NCBI GenBank assembly: GCA_903875135.1
Contig: CAIQUZ010000112.1
Span: forward strand, 1 to 64,000
Origin: an uncultured beta proteobacterium
GTDB taxonomy: Bacteria > Pseudomonadota > Gammaproteobacteria > Burkholderiales > Burkholderiaceae
Length of the DNA: 64,000 nucleotides
Reading direction: 5' to 3'
Shown here: positions 10,017 through 20,509 of the stretch, in pieces
Numbering within the stretch: the stretch's first letter is position 1
How the letters are laid out: each line of letters opens with the position of its first letter
Position numbers and translations under genes: made by a program
Notes under the pieces: generated by a model
Databases searched by the model: none
What the model saw: the letters and a program-made list of their open reading frames with translations, nothing else
What the model was told of the DNA's origin: nothing

Positions 10017-10895
10017 ATGGTGGATCAAGCTCAAACTAGTTCATTTCAAACCGTCGGGATTGTTGGCGTCGGATTGATTGGTGGCTCGATTGGCATTGCC
10101 TTAAAACAACAACAACTAGCACAGCAGGTGCTTGGAGTTGGGCGTTCGTTGACCAATTTAGAAATTGCTAAAAGTAATGGTTTGATAGATGTCATCACTG
10201 ACCTTGAGCAAATGGCTAAAGTCGCCGATCTCATGATCGTTTGTGTACCTGTGGCACAGACGAGGACTGTTTTACAAGGGATATTTCCGCACTTAAAAAA
10301 AGATGCCATCATTATTGATGTTGGTAGTACCAAGATGGATGTGATTCAGGTTGCCAAAGAAGTCCTGGGTGAGCGCATCCATCAGTTTATCGCTTGTCAT
10401 CCAATTGCGGGCGGTGCTCGGCATGGTGCTAGTGCGGCAAGAATCGATTTATTCCATAACAAACAGGTCATGATGTGCCCGTTGTTTGAAAACTTGGTCA
10501 GTGATGTTGATCGCATTGAACAGTTATGGAAAGATCTGGGTGCGCGCGTTTATAAAATGTCGGCATTAGAACATGACCATATTTTTGCTGCCGTATCCCA
10601 TTTACCGCATTTGCTGTCTTATGCATTAATGCTCCAAGTTGCTAATGCGCCAGATGCTGATAAGAAATTTGTTCATGCTGGCGCAGGCTTTAGAGACTTT
10701 ACTCGGATTGCCGCATCGAGTCCCGAGATGTGGACCGATATTAGTTTTGCTAATCGAGACGCCTTACTAAAAGAGTTAGATGGCTACCTACTCATTGTTG
10801 AGCAAATGAAAAAATCGATTCAAAACGGTGATGCCGAGTTACTGCAAAAGATGTTTCAAATTGCCAGCGATTCTCGTAAAGATTGGCAAGGCTAG
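10017..10895 (+). CDS. tyrA: Prephenate dehydrogenase
   Basis: 292 aa. An N-terminal Rossmann fold has [13 protein letters not shown] for NAD(P). The prephenate dehydrogenase domain follows with CHPIAGG and [13 protein letters not shown]. It oxidatively decarboxylates prephenate to 4-hydroxyphenylpyruvate for tyrosine. Neither an AroQ domain nor an ACT domain is present, so chorismate mutase activity comes from pheA. aroA begins 2 nt after the stop. Confidence 0.95.
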   Translation: MVDQAQTSSFQTVGIVGVGLIGGSIGIALKQQQLAQQVLGVGRSLTNLEIAKSNGLIDVITDLEQMAKVADLMIVCVPVAQTRTVLQGIFPHLKKDAIIIDVGSTKMDVIQVAKEVLGERIHQFIACHPIAGGARHGASAARIDLFHNKQVMMCPLFENLVSDVDRIEQLWKDLGARVYKMSALEHDHIFAAVSHLPHLLSYALMLQVANAPDADKKFVHAGAGFRDFTRIAASSPEMWTDISFANRDALLKELDGYLLIVEQMKKSIQNGDAELLQKMFQIASDSRKDWQG

Positions 10896-10897
10896 TC

Positions 10898-12250
10898 ATG
10901 GCATCTGCAGCTTTATTGGTTGAGCCGATCATCAATGCCATGGGTGAAGTTCACCTACCTGGTTCAAAGAGTATTTCTAATCGGGTTTTATTACTCAGTG
11001 CTTTAGCACATGGTCAGACCACGCTCAAGGGTTTACTCGATGCTGATGACACGCAGGTCATGCGCACAGCATTAAATCAATTGGGTGTACCCATTGTTGA
11101 GCGAATTGAAAATCATCAAACCCTCGTTGATGTCATGGGGCAAGATGGGCGGTTTCCCAACATGCAGGCGAGTCTTTTTATGGGGAATGCGGGGACCGCG
11201 ATTCGGCCGTTAACCGCAGCTCTTGCCATCTTGGGTGGTGAGTATGAGTTGCATGGTGTGGCGAGAATGCATGAGCGTCCGATTCGGGACTTGGTAGAAG
11301 GCTTACAAGGGATTGGCGCCAAAGTCGATTACCTCGAGCAAGAGGGATACCCCCCGATCAAGCTTCACTCAGGCCATATTGATCAAGAACAAGTGGTGCG
11401 GGTGCGTGGTGATGTCTCGAGCCAATATCTTACCGCCTTATTGATGGCATTACCTTTACTCAGGCCCTCTAACCCCATCCGGATTGAGGTGATTGGTGAG
11501 TTGATTTCTAAGCCTTATATTGAAATCACCATGAATCTGATGAGTAAGTATGGTGTGCAGGTTGAGCACCAGGATTGGCAGGCGTTCATGATTCCGGCGC
11601 AGCAACGGGGCGAGCATGGACCTTATGTTTCACCTGGGCATCTAGTTGTCGAAGGTGACGCCTCTTCAGCCTCATATTTTTTAGGCTTGGGCGCTTTAGG
11701 TCATGGTCCTGTCAAAGTGATGGGTGTAGGCCGAGAGAGTATTCAAGGAGACGTTGCATTTGCCCATGCCTTATCGATGATGGGTGCCAATGTTGCCCAA
11801 GGTGCTGATTGGATTGAAGTGCGTGGGGTTGATACGCAGGATGGTCGATTGCGCGCGATTGAGATGGACTGTACCGCCATCCCTGACGCTGCAATGACTC
11901 TTGCGGTATTGGGTTTGTTTGCAACCGGCACAACCAAACTCTCAGGGATTGGGAGTTGGCGTGTTAAAGAAACCGATCGCATTGCTGCCATGGTTTGTGA
12001 ACTCAGTAAATTTGGGGCTGTGGTTCAAGCGGGTGATGATTATCTCCATGTTTGCCCTCCCACAACTTGGACTGTTCCAATAGGCGGTGTTGATACCTAT
12101 GATGATCACCGCATGGCCATGTGTTTTTCTTTAGCGGCGTTTGGTCCGAATGCATTTTATATTAATGATCCCGCTTGTGTTTCTAAAACCTTTCCGCAGT
12201 ATTTTGAGGTGTGGCGTTCCTTGTTAGTTCCGCGCGTGAGTAAAAAATGA
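10898..12250 (+). CDS. aroA: 3-phosphoshikimate 1-carboxyvinyltransferase (EPSP synthase)
   Basis: 450 aa from the ATG at 10898. A TTG at 10883 inside tyrA is an unlikely alternative. The phosphoenolpyruvate/shikimate-3-phosphate site is visible as [10 protein letters not shown] near the N terminus, followed by [14 protein letters not shown]. Later conserved blocks are [23 protein letters not shown] and [12 protein letters not shown]. The enzyme makes EPSP in the shikimate pathway, upstream of chorismate used by pheA and tyrA. Its stop overlaps the cmk start by 4 nt (ATGA). Confidence 0.97.
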   Translation: MASAALLVEPIINAMGEVHLPGSKSISNRVLLLSALAHGQTTLKGLLDADDTQVMRTALNQLGVPIVERIENHQTLVDVMGQDGRFPNMQASLFMGNAGTAIRPLTAALAILGGEYELHGVARMHERPIRDLVEGLQGIGAKVDYLEQEGYPPIKLHSGHIDQEQVVRVRGDVSSQYLTALLMALPLLRPSNPIRIEVIGELISKPYIEITMNLMSKYGVQVEHQDWQAFMIPAQQRGEHGPYVSPGHLVVEGDASSASYFLGLGALGHGPVKVMGVGRESIQGDVAFAHALSMMGANVAQGADWIEVRGVDTQDGRLRAIEMDCTAIPDAAMTLAVLGLFATGTTKLSGIGSWRVKETDRIAAMVCELSKFGAVVQAGDDYLHVCPPTTWTVPIGGVDTYDDHRMAMCFSLAAFGPNAFYINDPACVSKTFPQYFEVWRSLLVPRVSKK

Positions 12251-12906
12251 TATCCATCATCGCCATTGATGGGCCAACGGCCTCTGGTAAAGGAACCGTC
12301 GCACAGCTCGTTGCAAAAGTGCTAGGATTCCATTATCTCGATAGTGGGGCTCTATACCGCATCGTTGGTTTGGCGAGCCTCCATCAGCAGATTGATTTAT
12401 CGCATCATGATCAGTTAGGTCAAATGACCCGAAGGTTAAAGATTCATTTTGATCAACAACGGGTTTTTTTGGAAGAAAATGACGTCTCTGAGGCCATTCG
12501 GACCGAAGAAATGGGTCAAAGGGCATCCGCTGTGGGAGCAATACCACAGGTGAGACAAGCTCTAGTAGAGCTACAAAAAAGCTTTTTAGCCTTACCAGGG
12601 CTAGTTGCTGATGGCCGAGATATGGGCACAGTGATCTTCCCGCAGGCTCAATTAAAGGTGTTTTTGACCGCCAGTGCCCACATTAGGGCACAAAGAAGAT
12701 ATAAACAATTGATTGCCAAAGGAATTTCTGCTAATATAGATATTCTGACCCAAGATTTATTGGATCGTGATCAAAGAGATACACAAAGATCAACGGCGCC
12801 ATTAATTCAAAGTGAAGATGCTTATTTGCTCGACACCAGTGATTTATCGATTGATCAAGCAGTTCAAAAGATCTTGAAGTGGTACGCTCTGGTTGTTCAA
12901 CAGTAA
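12247..12906 (+). CDS. cmk: Cytidylate kinase
   Basis: 219 aa. The P-loop is [15 protein letters not shown] at residues 5-19, followed by the CMP-site segment [14 protein letters not shown] and the [11 protein letters not shown] motif. The enzyme phosphorylates CMP and dCMP. A 4-nt overlap with aroA indicates translational coupling, and rpsA follows after 133 nt. The aroA-cmk-rpsA-ihfB order is broadly conserved in beta- and gammaproteobacteria. Confidence 0.97.
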   Translation: MISIIAIDGPTASGKGTVAQLVAKVLGFHYLDSGALYRIVGLASLHQQIDLSHHDQLGQMTRRLKIHFDQQRVFLEENDVSEAIRTEEMGQRASAVGAIPQVRQALVELQKSFLALPGLVADGRDMGTVIFPQAQLKVFLTASAHIRAQRRYKQLIAKGISANIDILTQDLLDRDQRDTQRSTAPLIQSEDAYLLDTSDLSIDQAVQKILKWYALVVQQ

Positions 12907-13011
12907 GTAAATTAGTAACTTAGTTTATGCAGTAAAAATGTCCCGTCTTGACCCCCGGCGCGCCGATGAGGTTCTTAAAAGCGTCTCAAGAAGGGTTTTT
13001 CAACCTAACCC

Positions 13012-13027
13012 GTTGGCATTAGCCAAC
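13012..13027 (+). promoter_or_regulatory. Hairpin just upstream of rpsA, candidate translational control element
   Basis: A perfect 6-bp stem GTTGGC/GCCAAC (13012-13017 with 13022-13027) with loop ATTA ends 12 nt before the rpsA ATG. The start itself lacks a clear Shine-Dalgarno (AGATAAGTAAAC). In E. coli, S1 represses its own translation through hairpins in a leader with a weak ribosome-binding site. The analogous role here is inferred. Confidence 0.4.
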
Positions 13028-13039
13028 AGATAAGTAAAC

Positions 13040-14713
13040 ATGTCTGAATCCTTTGCAGCACTATTTGAAGAATCATTAGCTCGTTCCAATATGAAATCTG
13101 GGCAGGTTATTTCTGCTGAAGTAGTTCGTATTGATCATAATTTTGTGGTGGTAAATGCTGGACTGAAGTCTGAAGCATTTATTCCCGTTGAAGAATTCCA
13201 TAACGACCAAGGTGAGATTGATGTCCAGCCTGGCGATTTTGTCTCCGTTGCGATTGACGCATTGGAAAACGGTTATGGCGACACGATTTTATCCCGTGAC
13301 AAAGCCAAGCGTTTAGCATCTTGGATGAATCTAGAAAAAGCCTTAGAACAAGGTGAGATCGTCACAGGTGCGGTGACTGGTAAGGTTAAAGGTGGACTTA
13401 CCGTTATGGTGAATGGTATTCGTGCCTTCTTACCAGGTTCATTGTTAGATACACGTCCAATTAAGGATACCTCGCCGTTTGAAGGTAAGACGATGGACTT
13501 TAAGGTCATCAAACTGGATCGTAAAAGAAATAACGTTGTGTTATCTCGCCGTGCTGTTGTAGAGGCAAGCCAAGGTGAAGAGCGTCAAAAACTCATGGAC
13601 AACCTTAAAGAAGGAACGATTGTTCAAGGTGTCATTAAGAACATTACTGATTACGGTGCGTTCGTTGACTTAGGTGGTATTGATGGTTTGTTACACATTA
13701 CCGATTTGGCATGGCGTCGTGTGCGTCACCCAAGTGAAGTGTTGACCGTTGGTCAAGAAGTCACAGCCAAGATTTTGCGTTACGACCAAGACAAGAATCG
13801 TGTTTCATTGGGTATCAAGCAGTTGGGTGATGATCCATGGGTTGGTATTGCAAGAAGATACCCACCAAGTACACGTTTATTTGGTAAAGTCACTAACCTC
13901 ACGGATTACGGTGCGTTTGTGGAAATTGAGTCTGGTATTGAGGGCTTGGTTCACGTATCCGAGATGGACTGGACGAACAAAAACATTGCCCCAGGCAAAG
14001 CTGTTCAATTAGGTCTTGATGTTGAAGTGATGGTTCTTGACATTGATGAAGATAAGCGTCGTATCAGTTTGGGTATGAAGCAATGTAAAACAAATCCATG
14101 GGATGAGTTTGCACGTAACCATAACAAAGGCGACAAGATTTCTGGCGCGATTAAATCAATCACTGACTTTGGCGTATTCATTGGCTTAGATGGCGGTATT
14201 GATGGATTGGTTCATTTATCAGATATTTCTTGGAACGAAGCTGGCGAAGAAGCGGTGAAGAAGTTCAAGAAAGGTGACGAGATTGATACCGTTGTATTAG
14301 CGATTGATGTGGAGAAAGAAAGAATCTCATTAGGTATTAAGCAGCTTTCTGGTGATCCTTTCAATAACTACACTTCAGCGAATGATAAAGGTGCGTTAGT
14401 TTCTGGTGTTGTGAAAACTGTTGATGCTAAGGGTGCGGTTATTGAATTAGCTCCTGAAGTCGAAGCTTATTTACGTGCTTCTGAGATTTCAACAGATCGT
14501 GTTGAAGATGCTCGGATTGCTCTTAAAGAGGGTGATACCGTATCAGCGATGATTATCAATGTGGATCGTAAGTCAAGAAGCATTAATCTGTCGATTAAAG
14601 CGAAGGACAATGCAGATCAACAAGAAGTAATGTCTAAAATGCAAAATGAAGCAAGTACTGGAACAACGAACCTTGGCGCCTTATTAAAGGCAAAGTTAGA
14701 TAATCAAGGCTAA
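13040..14713 (+). CDS. rpsA: 30S ribosomal protein S1
   Basis: 557 aa, the same length as the E. coli protein, with six S1 (OB-fold) domains. Repeated [10 protein letters not shown] / [10 protein letters not shown] / [10 protein letters not shown] segments mark the central mRNA-binding domains. S1 unfolds and docks mRNA on the 30S subunit. A 133-nt leader with a hairpin and no clear Shine-Dalgarno precedes it, and a strong terminator follows at 14722. Confidence 0.98.
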   Translation: MSESFAALFEESLARSNMKSGQVISAEVVRIDHNFVVVNAGLKSEAFIPVEEFHNDQGEIDVQPGDFVSVAIDALENGYGDTILSRDKAKRLASWMNLEKALEQGEIVTGAVTGKVKGGLTVMVNGIRAFLPGSLLDTRPIKDTSPFEGKTMDFKVIKLDRKRNNVVLSRRAVVEASQGEERQKLMDNLKEGTIVQGVIKNITDYGAFVDLGGIDGLLHITDLAWRRVRHPSEVLTVGQEVTAKILRYDQDKNRVSLGIKQLGDDPWVGIARRYPPSTRLFGKVTNLTDYGAFVEIESGIEGLVHVSEMDWTNKNIAPGKAVQLGLDVEVMVLDIDEDKRRISLGMKQCKTNPWDEFARNHNKGDKISGAIKSITDFGVFIGLDGGIDGLVHLSDISWNEAGEEAVKKFKKGDEIDTVVLAIDVEKERISLGIKQLSGDPFNNYTSANDKGALVSGVVKTVDAKGAVIELAPEVEAYLRASEISTDRVEDARIALKEGDTVSAMIINVDRKSRSINLSIKAKDNADQQEVMSKMQNEASTGTTNLGALLKAKLDNQG

Positions 14714-14721
14714 TCGGTAAC

Positions 14722-14757
14722 ATGCCGCTATGAATCAAATCATAGCGGCATTTTTTT
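14722..14757 (+). terminator. Intrinsic terminator after rpsA
   Basis: A perfect 12-bp stem (14722-14733 with 14740-14751) with a 6-nt loop runs into a seven-T tract. It ends the aroA-cmk-rpsA transcript before ihfB. Confidence 0.88.
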
Positions 14758-14775
14758 GTTAAAGGATGCGGAAAG

Positions 14776-15135
14776 ATGATGACGAATGAACAACAAATAG
14801 ACGTCGATACTGTAATTGATACTTCAATTACGCGTTCCGAGTTGGTGAATTTGTTATCTGAGCAATTCTCTCAGTTAATGCCTCGAGATGTTGAATTAGC
14901 CGTTAAGACATTATTAGATACGATGACCCAAGCGTTAGCAGATGGGAAGCGGATTGAGCTAAGAGGGGTTGGTAGTTTTGTATTACATCATCGTCCTGCA
15001 CGAGTAGGTCGTAACCCAAAGTCGGGTGAGCAGGTCATGATTCCCGAGAAAAAAGTTCCTCATTTCAAACCTGGTAAAGAGTTAAGAGAACGGGTTGATT
15101 ACAAGGCAAGTGTTGATATCGCCAAAATCGGGTAA
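14776..15135 (+). CDS. ihfB: Integration host factor subunit beta
   Basis: 119 aa. The HU/IHF domain covers about residues 19-113: [13 protein letters not shown], then [22 protein letters not shown] (DNA-intercalating arm with RNPKTG-like motif) and [16 protein letters not shown]. The protein has about 18 extra N-terminal residues compared with E. coli IhfB, rich in Asp/Thr. With IhfA it bends DNA sharply at specific sites. lapA starts at most 3 nt downstream, matching the rpsA-ihfB-lapA-lapB order of related bacteria. Confidence 0.94.
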   Translation: MMTNEQQIDVDTVIDTSITRSELVNLLSEQFSQLMPRDVELAVKTLLDTMTQALADGKRIELRGVGSFVLHHRPARVGRNPKSGEQVMIPEKKVPHFKPGKELRERVDYKASVDIAKIG

Positions 15136-15138
15136 GTG

Positions 15139-15366
15139 ATGGTTCCGCTTTTACAAGCTATATGGCGTGTGTTGTTAATGGCATCTCGCCTCGTCTTGTT
15201 TCTTGTTTTATTTCTGATTGCCATTTTGAATACCAACTCTGTAGAGTTTCATTGGTTTGTTGATCAATCCCTGACACTTCCCTTAAACATTCTTTTACTC
15301 GTTGCCTTTTTATTAGGTTTAATGATTGCGGCATTTGTGTTATTCCCTCGAAAGCGAAGGGGTTAA
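15139..15366 (+). CDS. lapA: LapA-domain inner-membrane protein
   Basis: 75 aa from the ATG at 15139; an in-frame GTG at 15136 is the only alternative. There are two hydrophobic segments, at about 8-30 (LLMASRLVLFLVLFLIAILN) and 42-67, and a basic tail (PRKRRG), as in the LapA/DUF1049 family. In E. coli LapA works with LapB in assembly of LPS and control of LpxC. It lies directly between ihfB and lapB, with 1 nt before the lapB start. Confidence 0.85.
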   Translation: MVPLLQAIWRVLLMASRLVLFLVLFLIAILNTNSVEFHWFVDQSLTLPLNILLLVAFLLGLMIAAFVLFPRKRRG

Positions 15367-15367
15367 G

Positions 15368-16564
15368 TTGCAGATACAAACTTACTGGTTAGCTTTGATT
15401 CCTATCTTATTTGGTCTCGGGTGGTTGGCCGCGCGATGGGAAATGCGCCTGCAAGATTTTGAAGACGACGTTGAGCAAACCAAGAAAGAGCGATCCACTT
15501 TTAGGGGGATCAATTTATTGCTCAGTGAGCAACACGATAAAGCGATTGATGCATTGGTGGAGGTGGCTAAATTAGATCCAGAAACTACCGAGCTTCACTT
15601 TGCTTTAGGGAGTTTATTTCGACGTCGAGGAGAAACTGAGCGGGCGATACGTGTCCATCAACATTTAAGTAATCGTCAAGACATACTCCCGCGAGACCGT
15701 GCGCATGCTGCCTATGAGTTAGGTCGTGATTTTTTGCGTGCCGGCATGCTAGATCGGGCAGAGGCAAGTCTGAACTTAGTGATTGAAGGTCGCTATCATT
15801 TGCCAGCAAAAGCGGCATTACTCGAGATGTATCAAATTGAAAAAGATTGGCGTAAAGCCATTATTGCCGCGAACGAGTTAGGGACTTTAGAAAAGAAAGA
15901 TTATCAAGATCAAGTTGCACACTTTTATTGTGAGATCGCGATTGAATCTATTCGCTCAAAAAACCTGAGTGCTGCCAAAGAGGCGATTGATCAAGCTTTA
16001 TATGCAGTGCCGCATCATATTCGAGCCACTATTTTACGCGGTGAGTTAGCAATAGCCCATCAAAAACCTCTTGAAGCGATTGAGACGTGGGGTAATATTG
16101 AAAAAAAATTCCCTGCCTATTTACATCTCATTGCTGATAAATGGATGAAAGCATTTACAGAGTTAAATCGTGAGACAGAAGGATTGGAACGATTAAAACT
16201 GCATTTACTAGAGCAGGGCTCTGGGGAGTTACTTGATATTGTTTTTAAACATGTATTGAGAATTCAAGGTCCGCAGCCAGCGCAAGCGTTAATCAACACA
16301 GTGATGCTCGATACACCAAGTTTGACCGCAATGACGAAGCGTTTTGAAGCGCAATATATGATTGCTCAAGAAGGTGGTCAAGAAGCAATGATCGGTGAAA
16401 TTAAAGCGTCCTTAGATTTATTAAAACAAAAGACAAATAGCCTAGCTCGTTATACCTGTAGTAGTTGCGGTTTTAGGGCGAAGCGGTTTTACTGGCAGTG
16501 TCCAGGTTGCAATCACTGGGATGTATACTCCCCAAAAAGAAGTGAAGGCATTGGAGTGGCATAG
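15368..16564 (+). CDS. lapB: LPS assembly protein LapB (YciM), TPR and rubredoxin-like
   Basis: 398 aa from a TTG at 15368, the first in-frame start after the lapA stop; the longer ATG at 15326 lies inside lapA. There is one N-terminal membrane anchor (YWLALIPILFGLGWLAARWE), then TPR units and a C-terminal zinc ribbon, YTCSSCGF ... CPGC. In E. coli LapB presents LpxC to FtsH and so limits lipid A synthesis. It is followed by LPS precursor genes ugd, hldA and hldD, consistent with that role. Confidence 0.93.
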   Translation: MQIQTYWLALIPILFGLGWLAARWEMRLQDFEDDVEQTKKERSTFRGINLLLSEQHDKAIDALVEVAKLDPETTELHFALGSLFRRRGETERAIRVHQHLSNRQDILPRDRAHAAYELGRDFLRAGMLDRAEASLNLVIEGRYHLPAKAALLEMYQIEKDWRKAIIAANELGTLEKKDYQDQVAHFYCEIAIESIRSKNLSAAKEAIDQALYAVPHHIRATILRGELAIAHQKPLEAIETWGNIEKKFPAYLHLIADKWMKAFTELNRETEGLERLKLHLLEQGSGELLDIVFKHVLRIQGPQPAQALINTVMLDTPSLTAMTKRFEAQYMIAQEGGQEAMIGEIKASLDLLKQKTNSLARYTCSSCGFRAKRFYWQCPGCNHWDVYSPKRSEGIGVA

Positions 16565-16606
16565 GCTTTAATTCGGGACGAAAATGATGAGAATAGGGAG
16601 AAGTAT

Positions 16607-17971
16607 TTGAAGGTCACGATTATTGGAAGTGGATATGTTGGCTTAGTTACTGGAGCTTGTTTAGCAGAGTTAGGTAATCAGGTATTTTGTTTAGATTTGG
16701 ATCATCAAAAGATTGATATTTTGAATCAAGGTGGCGTGCCTATTTATGAGCCTGGTTTAAAAGAAATGATTACGCGTAACAAAGAGGCTGGTCGGATTGT
16801 TTTTTCAACGGATATTGAGGCCAGTGTGGCCCATGGAGAGGTTCAATTTATTGCAGTCGGAACCCCGCCAGATGAAGATGGTTCCGCAGATTTAAAGTAT
16901 GTCATCGCGGCAGCTAAAAATATTGCGAAGTACATGAAAGATTTTAAAGTCATTATTGATAAATCGACTGTACCCGTTGGCACTGCCCAAAAGGTATCTG
17001 CAGCGATTAAGGCAGAATTGGCGCAAAGAGGGCAATCACAGATTGAGTTCTCCGTAGTATCGAATCCCGAGTTCTTAAAAGAAGGAGCTGCAGTAGAAGA
17101 TTTCATGCGCCCTGACAGAATTGTGGTGGGAACCGATGATGACAAGCATGGTATGTATGCAAAAGAAAAGGTACGTAAGTTATACGCCCCTTTTAATCGA
17201 CACCATGAGCGGACATTTTATATGGATGTGAAAAGTGCTGAGCTCACGAAATATGCAGCCAATGCGATGTTAGCAACACGTATTTCTTTTATGAATGAAT
17301 TAGCCAACCTTGCTGATCAGGTGGGCGCTGATATTGAAGCGGTCCGTCAAGGTATTGGTTCTGATTCACGTATCGGATATGGTTTTTTATATTCAGGAAC
17401 GGGTTATGGTGGATCTTGTTTTCCAAAAGATGTTCAGGCCTTATCGAAAACAGCCCAAGAGTACTCACTCAATTTGCGCATCTTAGATGCGGTGGAAGAG
17501 GTCAATGATGCGCAAAAGAAAATTTTAGTGCACAAGATTATTCGGCATTATGGCGAAGACCTTACTGGACTGACATTTGCCATCTGGGGTTTAGCTTTTA
17601 AACCGAATACAGATGACATGCGGGAAGCGCCGAGCCGAGTGATTATTTCTGAGTTGGTGCATCGTGGTGCAAAAATTGTTGCGCATGATCCGGTTGCGAC
17701 GGAAGAAGCGTGGCGTTGTTTTGCCATGGACTTTGTAACGCAGCCCGAGTTATTACATCAGATTAAGACCGTTGATAAGCCAAATTTAGCCTTAGAAGGT
17801 GCCGATGCTTTAGTCATTGTTACTGAGTGGAAAGCATTTCGCAGTCCTGATTTTGATTTAATCAAACAACAACTTAAAGAGCCCATTATTTTTGATGGAC
17901 GTAATTTATTTGAACCCAGTACCTTATCCGAGTTTGGATTTAAGTATCAAGGTATAGGTCGACATAATTAA
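16607..17971 (+). CDS. ugd: UDP-glucose 6-dehydrogenase
   Basis: 454 aa from TTG at 16607, preceded by the Shine-Dalgarno AGGGAG; translation from here gives the conserved start [20 protein letters not shown]. The catalytic cysteine is C271 in [11 protein letters not shown], and the UDP-binding C-terminal domain follows. The enzyme oxidises UDP-glucose to UDP-glucuronate, a precursor for LPS and exopolysaccharide sugars. Its stop overlaps the hldA start (TAATG). Confidence 0.95.
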   Translation: MKVTIIGSGYVGLVTGACLAELGNQVFCLDLDHQKIDILNQGGVPIYEPGLKEMITRNKEAGRIVFSTDIEASVAHGEVQFIAVGTPPDEDGSADLKYVIAAAKNIAKYMKDFKVIIDKSTVPVGTAQKVSAAIKAELAQRGQSQIEFSVVSNPEFLKEGAAVEDFMRPDRIVVGTDDDKHGMYAKEKVRKLYAPFNRHHERTFYMDVKSAELTKYAANAMLATRISFMNELANLADQVGADIEAVRQGIGSDSRIGYGFLYSGTGYGGSCFPKDVQALSKTAQEYSLNLRILDAVEEVNDAQKKILVHKIIRHYGEDLTGLTFAIWGLAFKPNTDDMREAPSRVIISELVHRGAKIVAHDPVATEEAWRCFAMDFVTQPELLHQIKTVDKPNLALEGADALVIVTEWKAFRSPDFDLIKQQLKEPIIFDGRNLFEPSTLSEFGFKYQGIGRHN

Positions 17972-18942
17972 TGATTGATATGACTCGAGAGCTTAATAAT
18001 ATGCATGTCAAATTGACTTACCAGGATGTTCAACGAATTCGAGAAGCCTCGATTCTGGTAGTGGGTGATGTCATGTTAGATCGTTATTGGTTTGGTGATA
18101 CGGATCGCATCTCTCCTGAAGCGCCAGTGCCGATTGTCGCAATTAAACGCGTTGATGAGCGTTTAGGTGGAGCTGCTAACGTTGCTCGCAATGGTGCAAC
18201 ACTAGGCGCCAAGATTCAATTGCTCGGACTGGTTGGAGATGATGAGGCTGGTCAAAAAGTGCAAGCAATGCTGACGGATCTTCAGATTCACAGTCGCTTA
18301 CAGATCGATACAGCGGTTCCTACCATTGTTAAATTGAGGGTCGTTGCTCGGCAGCAACAATTAATTCGTTTGGATTTTGAAGAAGCGCCGACGATTGATA
18401 CCTTAATGTCGAAATTACAGAGTTTTGAAGAAGCTTTACCACAGGTTGATGCGGTCATTTTTTCCGATTATGGTAAAGGTGCGTTAAAACATATATCGCG
18501 CATGATTGAGATGTCCAAGGCTGCGGGAAAGATTACCTTGGTCGATCCCAAGGGTGATGATTATTCCAAGTATGCTGGTGCGACCGTTATTACTCCCAAC
18601 CGCAGTGAACTGAGGCAAGTCATTGGTAAATGGACGACTGAAGCAGACTTAACCCAGAAGGTTCAGAATCTACGCACTCAATTAGGCTTAGAAGCTATTT
18701 TATTGACTCGCTCAGAAGAGGGAATGACCTTGTTTCGTGAAAATCAGGTCAGCCATGTTGGAGCTCAGGCTCGAGAGGTATTTGATGTCTCTGGTGCTGG
18801 TGATACCGTGATAGGAACCTTGGCGGTTGCTTTAGCATCTGGCTGGGAGTGGGATCAGGCTATGGCGCTAGCTAATCGAGCCGGCGGTATTGTGGTTGGA
18901 AAATTAGGAACTGCAACAGTTTCAGCACAGGAGTTATCATGA
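17971..18942 (+). CDS. hldA: D-glycero-beta-D-manno-heptose-7-phosphate kinase (single-domain HldE/RfaE1)
   Basis: 323 aa of the PfkB/ribokinase family: [13 protein letters not shown] and [18 protein letters not shown] near the N terminus, [20 protein letters not shown] as the PfkB signature with the catalytic Asp near the C terminus. It corresponds only to the N-terminal half of E. coli HldE; no nucleotidyltransferase domain follows, so the adenylyl transfer must be encoded elsewhere. It phosphorylates heptose 7-phosphate for ADP-heptose synthesis. A 4-nt overlap with hldD supports one pathway. The N terminus could start at the internal ATG 18001. Confidence 0.93.
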   Translation: MIDMTRELNNMHVKLTYQDVQRIREASILVVGDVMLDRYWFGDTDRISPEAPVPIVAIKRVDERLGGAANVARNGATLGAKIQLLGLVGDDEAGQKVQAMLTDLQIHSRLQIDTAVPTIVKLRVVARQQQLIRLDFEEAPTIDTLMSKLQSFEEALPQVDAVIFSDYGKGALKHISRMIEMSKAAGKITLVDPKGDDYSKYAGATVITPNRSELRQVIGKWTTEADLTQKVQNLRTQLGLEAILLTRSEEGMTLFRENQVSHVGAQAREVFDVSGAGDTVIGTLAVALASGWEWDQAMALANRAGGIVVGKLGTATVSAQELS

Positions 18943-19967
18943 GATTTGTGGTCACTGGAGCCGCTGGATTTGTGGGCTCGAATTTGGTTCAAGCGCTCAA
19001 TGCGCGTGGTGAAAAAGATATTATCGCTGTCGACGATTTGACAGAAGCCAACAAATATCGCAACTTAGCGGACCTCGATATTGCTGACTATTTCGATAAA
19101 TCAGAGTTTTTACAACGATTACAGAGTCAATCGCTCGGCAAGATTGAGGCCATTTTTCATGAAGGTGCTTGTTCTGACACGATGGAGTCAGACGGGCATT
19201 ATATGATGGCTAATAATTATCGTTATACCCTCGAATTAATTGATCTATGTGCAGAGCAGGGCATTCCTCTCATTTATGCTTCTTCTGCAGCAACTTATGG
19301 TGGATCAAACCGGTTTGTTGAAACCAGAGAGTTCGAAAAGCCACTCAATATTTATGGGTATTCCAAGGTGCTTCTTGATCATGTTGTAAGGCAAAGAATT
19401 GCTGCGAAATCATTGACATCACAAGTGGTTGGACTGCGTTACTTTAATGTATATGGCCCACGAGAATCGCATAAAGGTCGGATGGCTTCTGTTGCGTTCC
19501 ATCATTTTCACCAGTACCGTGACAGTGCTTATGTCAAACTTTTTGGCGAATATGATGGCTATCTTGCTGGAGAGCAAAAAAGAGATTTTATTTATATAGA
19601 AGATGTTGTGAAAGTGAATTTATTCTTTTATGACCATCGTCATTTGAATGGTATTTTTAATTTAGGTACGGGACGTGCTCAGGCCTTTAATGATGTTGCA
19701 CTGAGCGTCATTAATCAACTCGATCATCTGCAACGTCCTGATCAAGTTAAAGAGCAATCACTGCAGGATGTCGTGCGATCGAACAAGCTACGGTATATTG
19801 ATTTCCCAGGTGATTTAAAAGGCAAGTATCAGTCCTTTACTCAGGCTAGCCTTGACTTGTTGAGGGCGGCTGGATATCAAGAAGAGTTTCAGACGGTTGA
19901 GCAAGGTGTCAGAAAATATGTCACCTGGCTATCAGACAATACTGATTTCTTGGCGGAGCGACTTTAA
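18939..19967 (+). CDS. hldD: ADP-L-glycero-D-manno-heptose 6-epimerase
   Basis: 342 aa. An extended SDR: N-terminal [14 protein letters not shown] binds NADP, and the catalytic YGYSK is present. Family-specific blocks include [29 protein letters not shown] and [12 protein letters not shown]. It performs the last step of ADP-heptose synthesis for the LPS inner core. Overlap with hldA is 4 nt (ATGA), indicating coupling. Confidence 0.96.
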   Translation: MRFVVTGAAGFVGSNLVQALNARGEKDIIAVDDLTEANKYRNLADLDIADYFDKSEFLQRLQSQSLGKIEAIFHEGACSDTMESDGHYMMANNYRYTLELIDLCAEQGIPLIYASSAATYGGSNRFVETREFEKPLNIYGYSKVLLDHVVRQRIAAKSLTSQVVGLRYFNVYGPRESHKGRMASVAFHHFHQYRDSAYVKLFGEYDGYLAGEQKRDFIYIEDVVKVNLFFYDHRHLNGIFNLGTGRAQAFNDVALSVINQLDHLQRPDQVKEQSLQDVVRSNKLRYIDFPGDLKGKYQSFTQASLDLLRAAGYQEEFQTVEQGVRKYVTWLSDNTDFLAERL

Positions 19968-20053
19968 AGCGCAATTGCCGTCAACATTGCTGTTTTTGCA
20001 TCGTTATTCTCCAACGTGCGATATGGATCGTACGTATTTTAAAAGGAGAAGTT

Positions 20054-20392
20054 ATGGAATTTAATCTACAGCAAGGTTCATGGAAAAAGCTGCAACAGGG
20101 CTTATTGGCGATTGCCTTAGGCGCTAGTCTTTTGATGATGGCGCCCGCGCAGGCGGTCAATATTAATTCAGCATCGCCAGAAGTACTCCAAAACATCAAG
20201 GGGATTGGACCTTCACGTGCGAAAGCTATTGTTGATGAACGTGAACGTAATGGTGCTTATGTTAGTGCTGAGGATTTAGATGCGCGCATCAAAGGGATAG
20301 GTCAAAAAACGATTGATAAAATGACTCAATCGGGTTTAACTTTTGATGCGACAGAAACGATGACTCGAGCAAAGAGTTCTAGAGTTAAATAG
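20054..20392 (+). CDS. ComEA-like periplasmic helix-hairpin-helix DNA-binding protein
   Basis: 112 aa. A signal peptide ends around APAQA (about residue 34). It is followed directly by the ComEA-type double helix-hairpin-helix: VNINSASPEVLQNIKGIGPSRAKAIVDER and then LDARIKGIGQKTIDKM. In naturally transformable gram-negative bacteria ComEA binds incoming DNA in the periplasm. A strong Shine-Dalgarno (AAAGGAGAAG) precedes the start. The gene stands between hldD and cysM, as in other Burkholderiales; a DNA-uptake role here is inferred from the family. Confidence 0.85.
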   Translation: MEFNLQQGSWKKLQQGLLAIALGASLLMMAPAQAVNINSASPEVLQNIKGIGPSRAKAIVDERERNGAYVSAEDLDARIKGIGQKTIDKMTQSGLTFDATETMTRAKSSRVK

Positions 20393-20509
20393 CGATTTGC
20401 TAGTCTGATAAAGGACTAGTTTTCGGATCAAAGTTGAACATCAAAGGTGTTCGTTCATCGGCGGAAGCTTAGGGGTAAAATTAACCTAACTTCTGCCACT
20501 TTAAACACG

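Noticed and set aside
19968..20053. Terminator between hldD and the ComEA-like gene
   Set aside because: Only a 5-bp stem (GCAAT/ATTGC) with a 10-nt loop is present, too weak to call.
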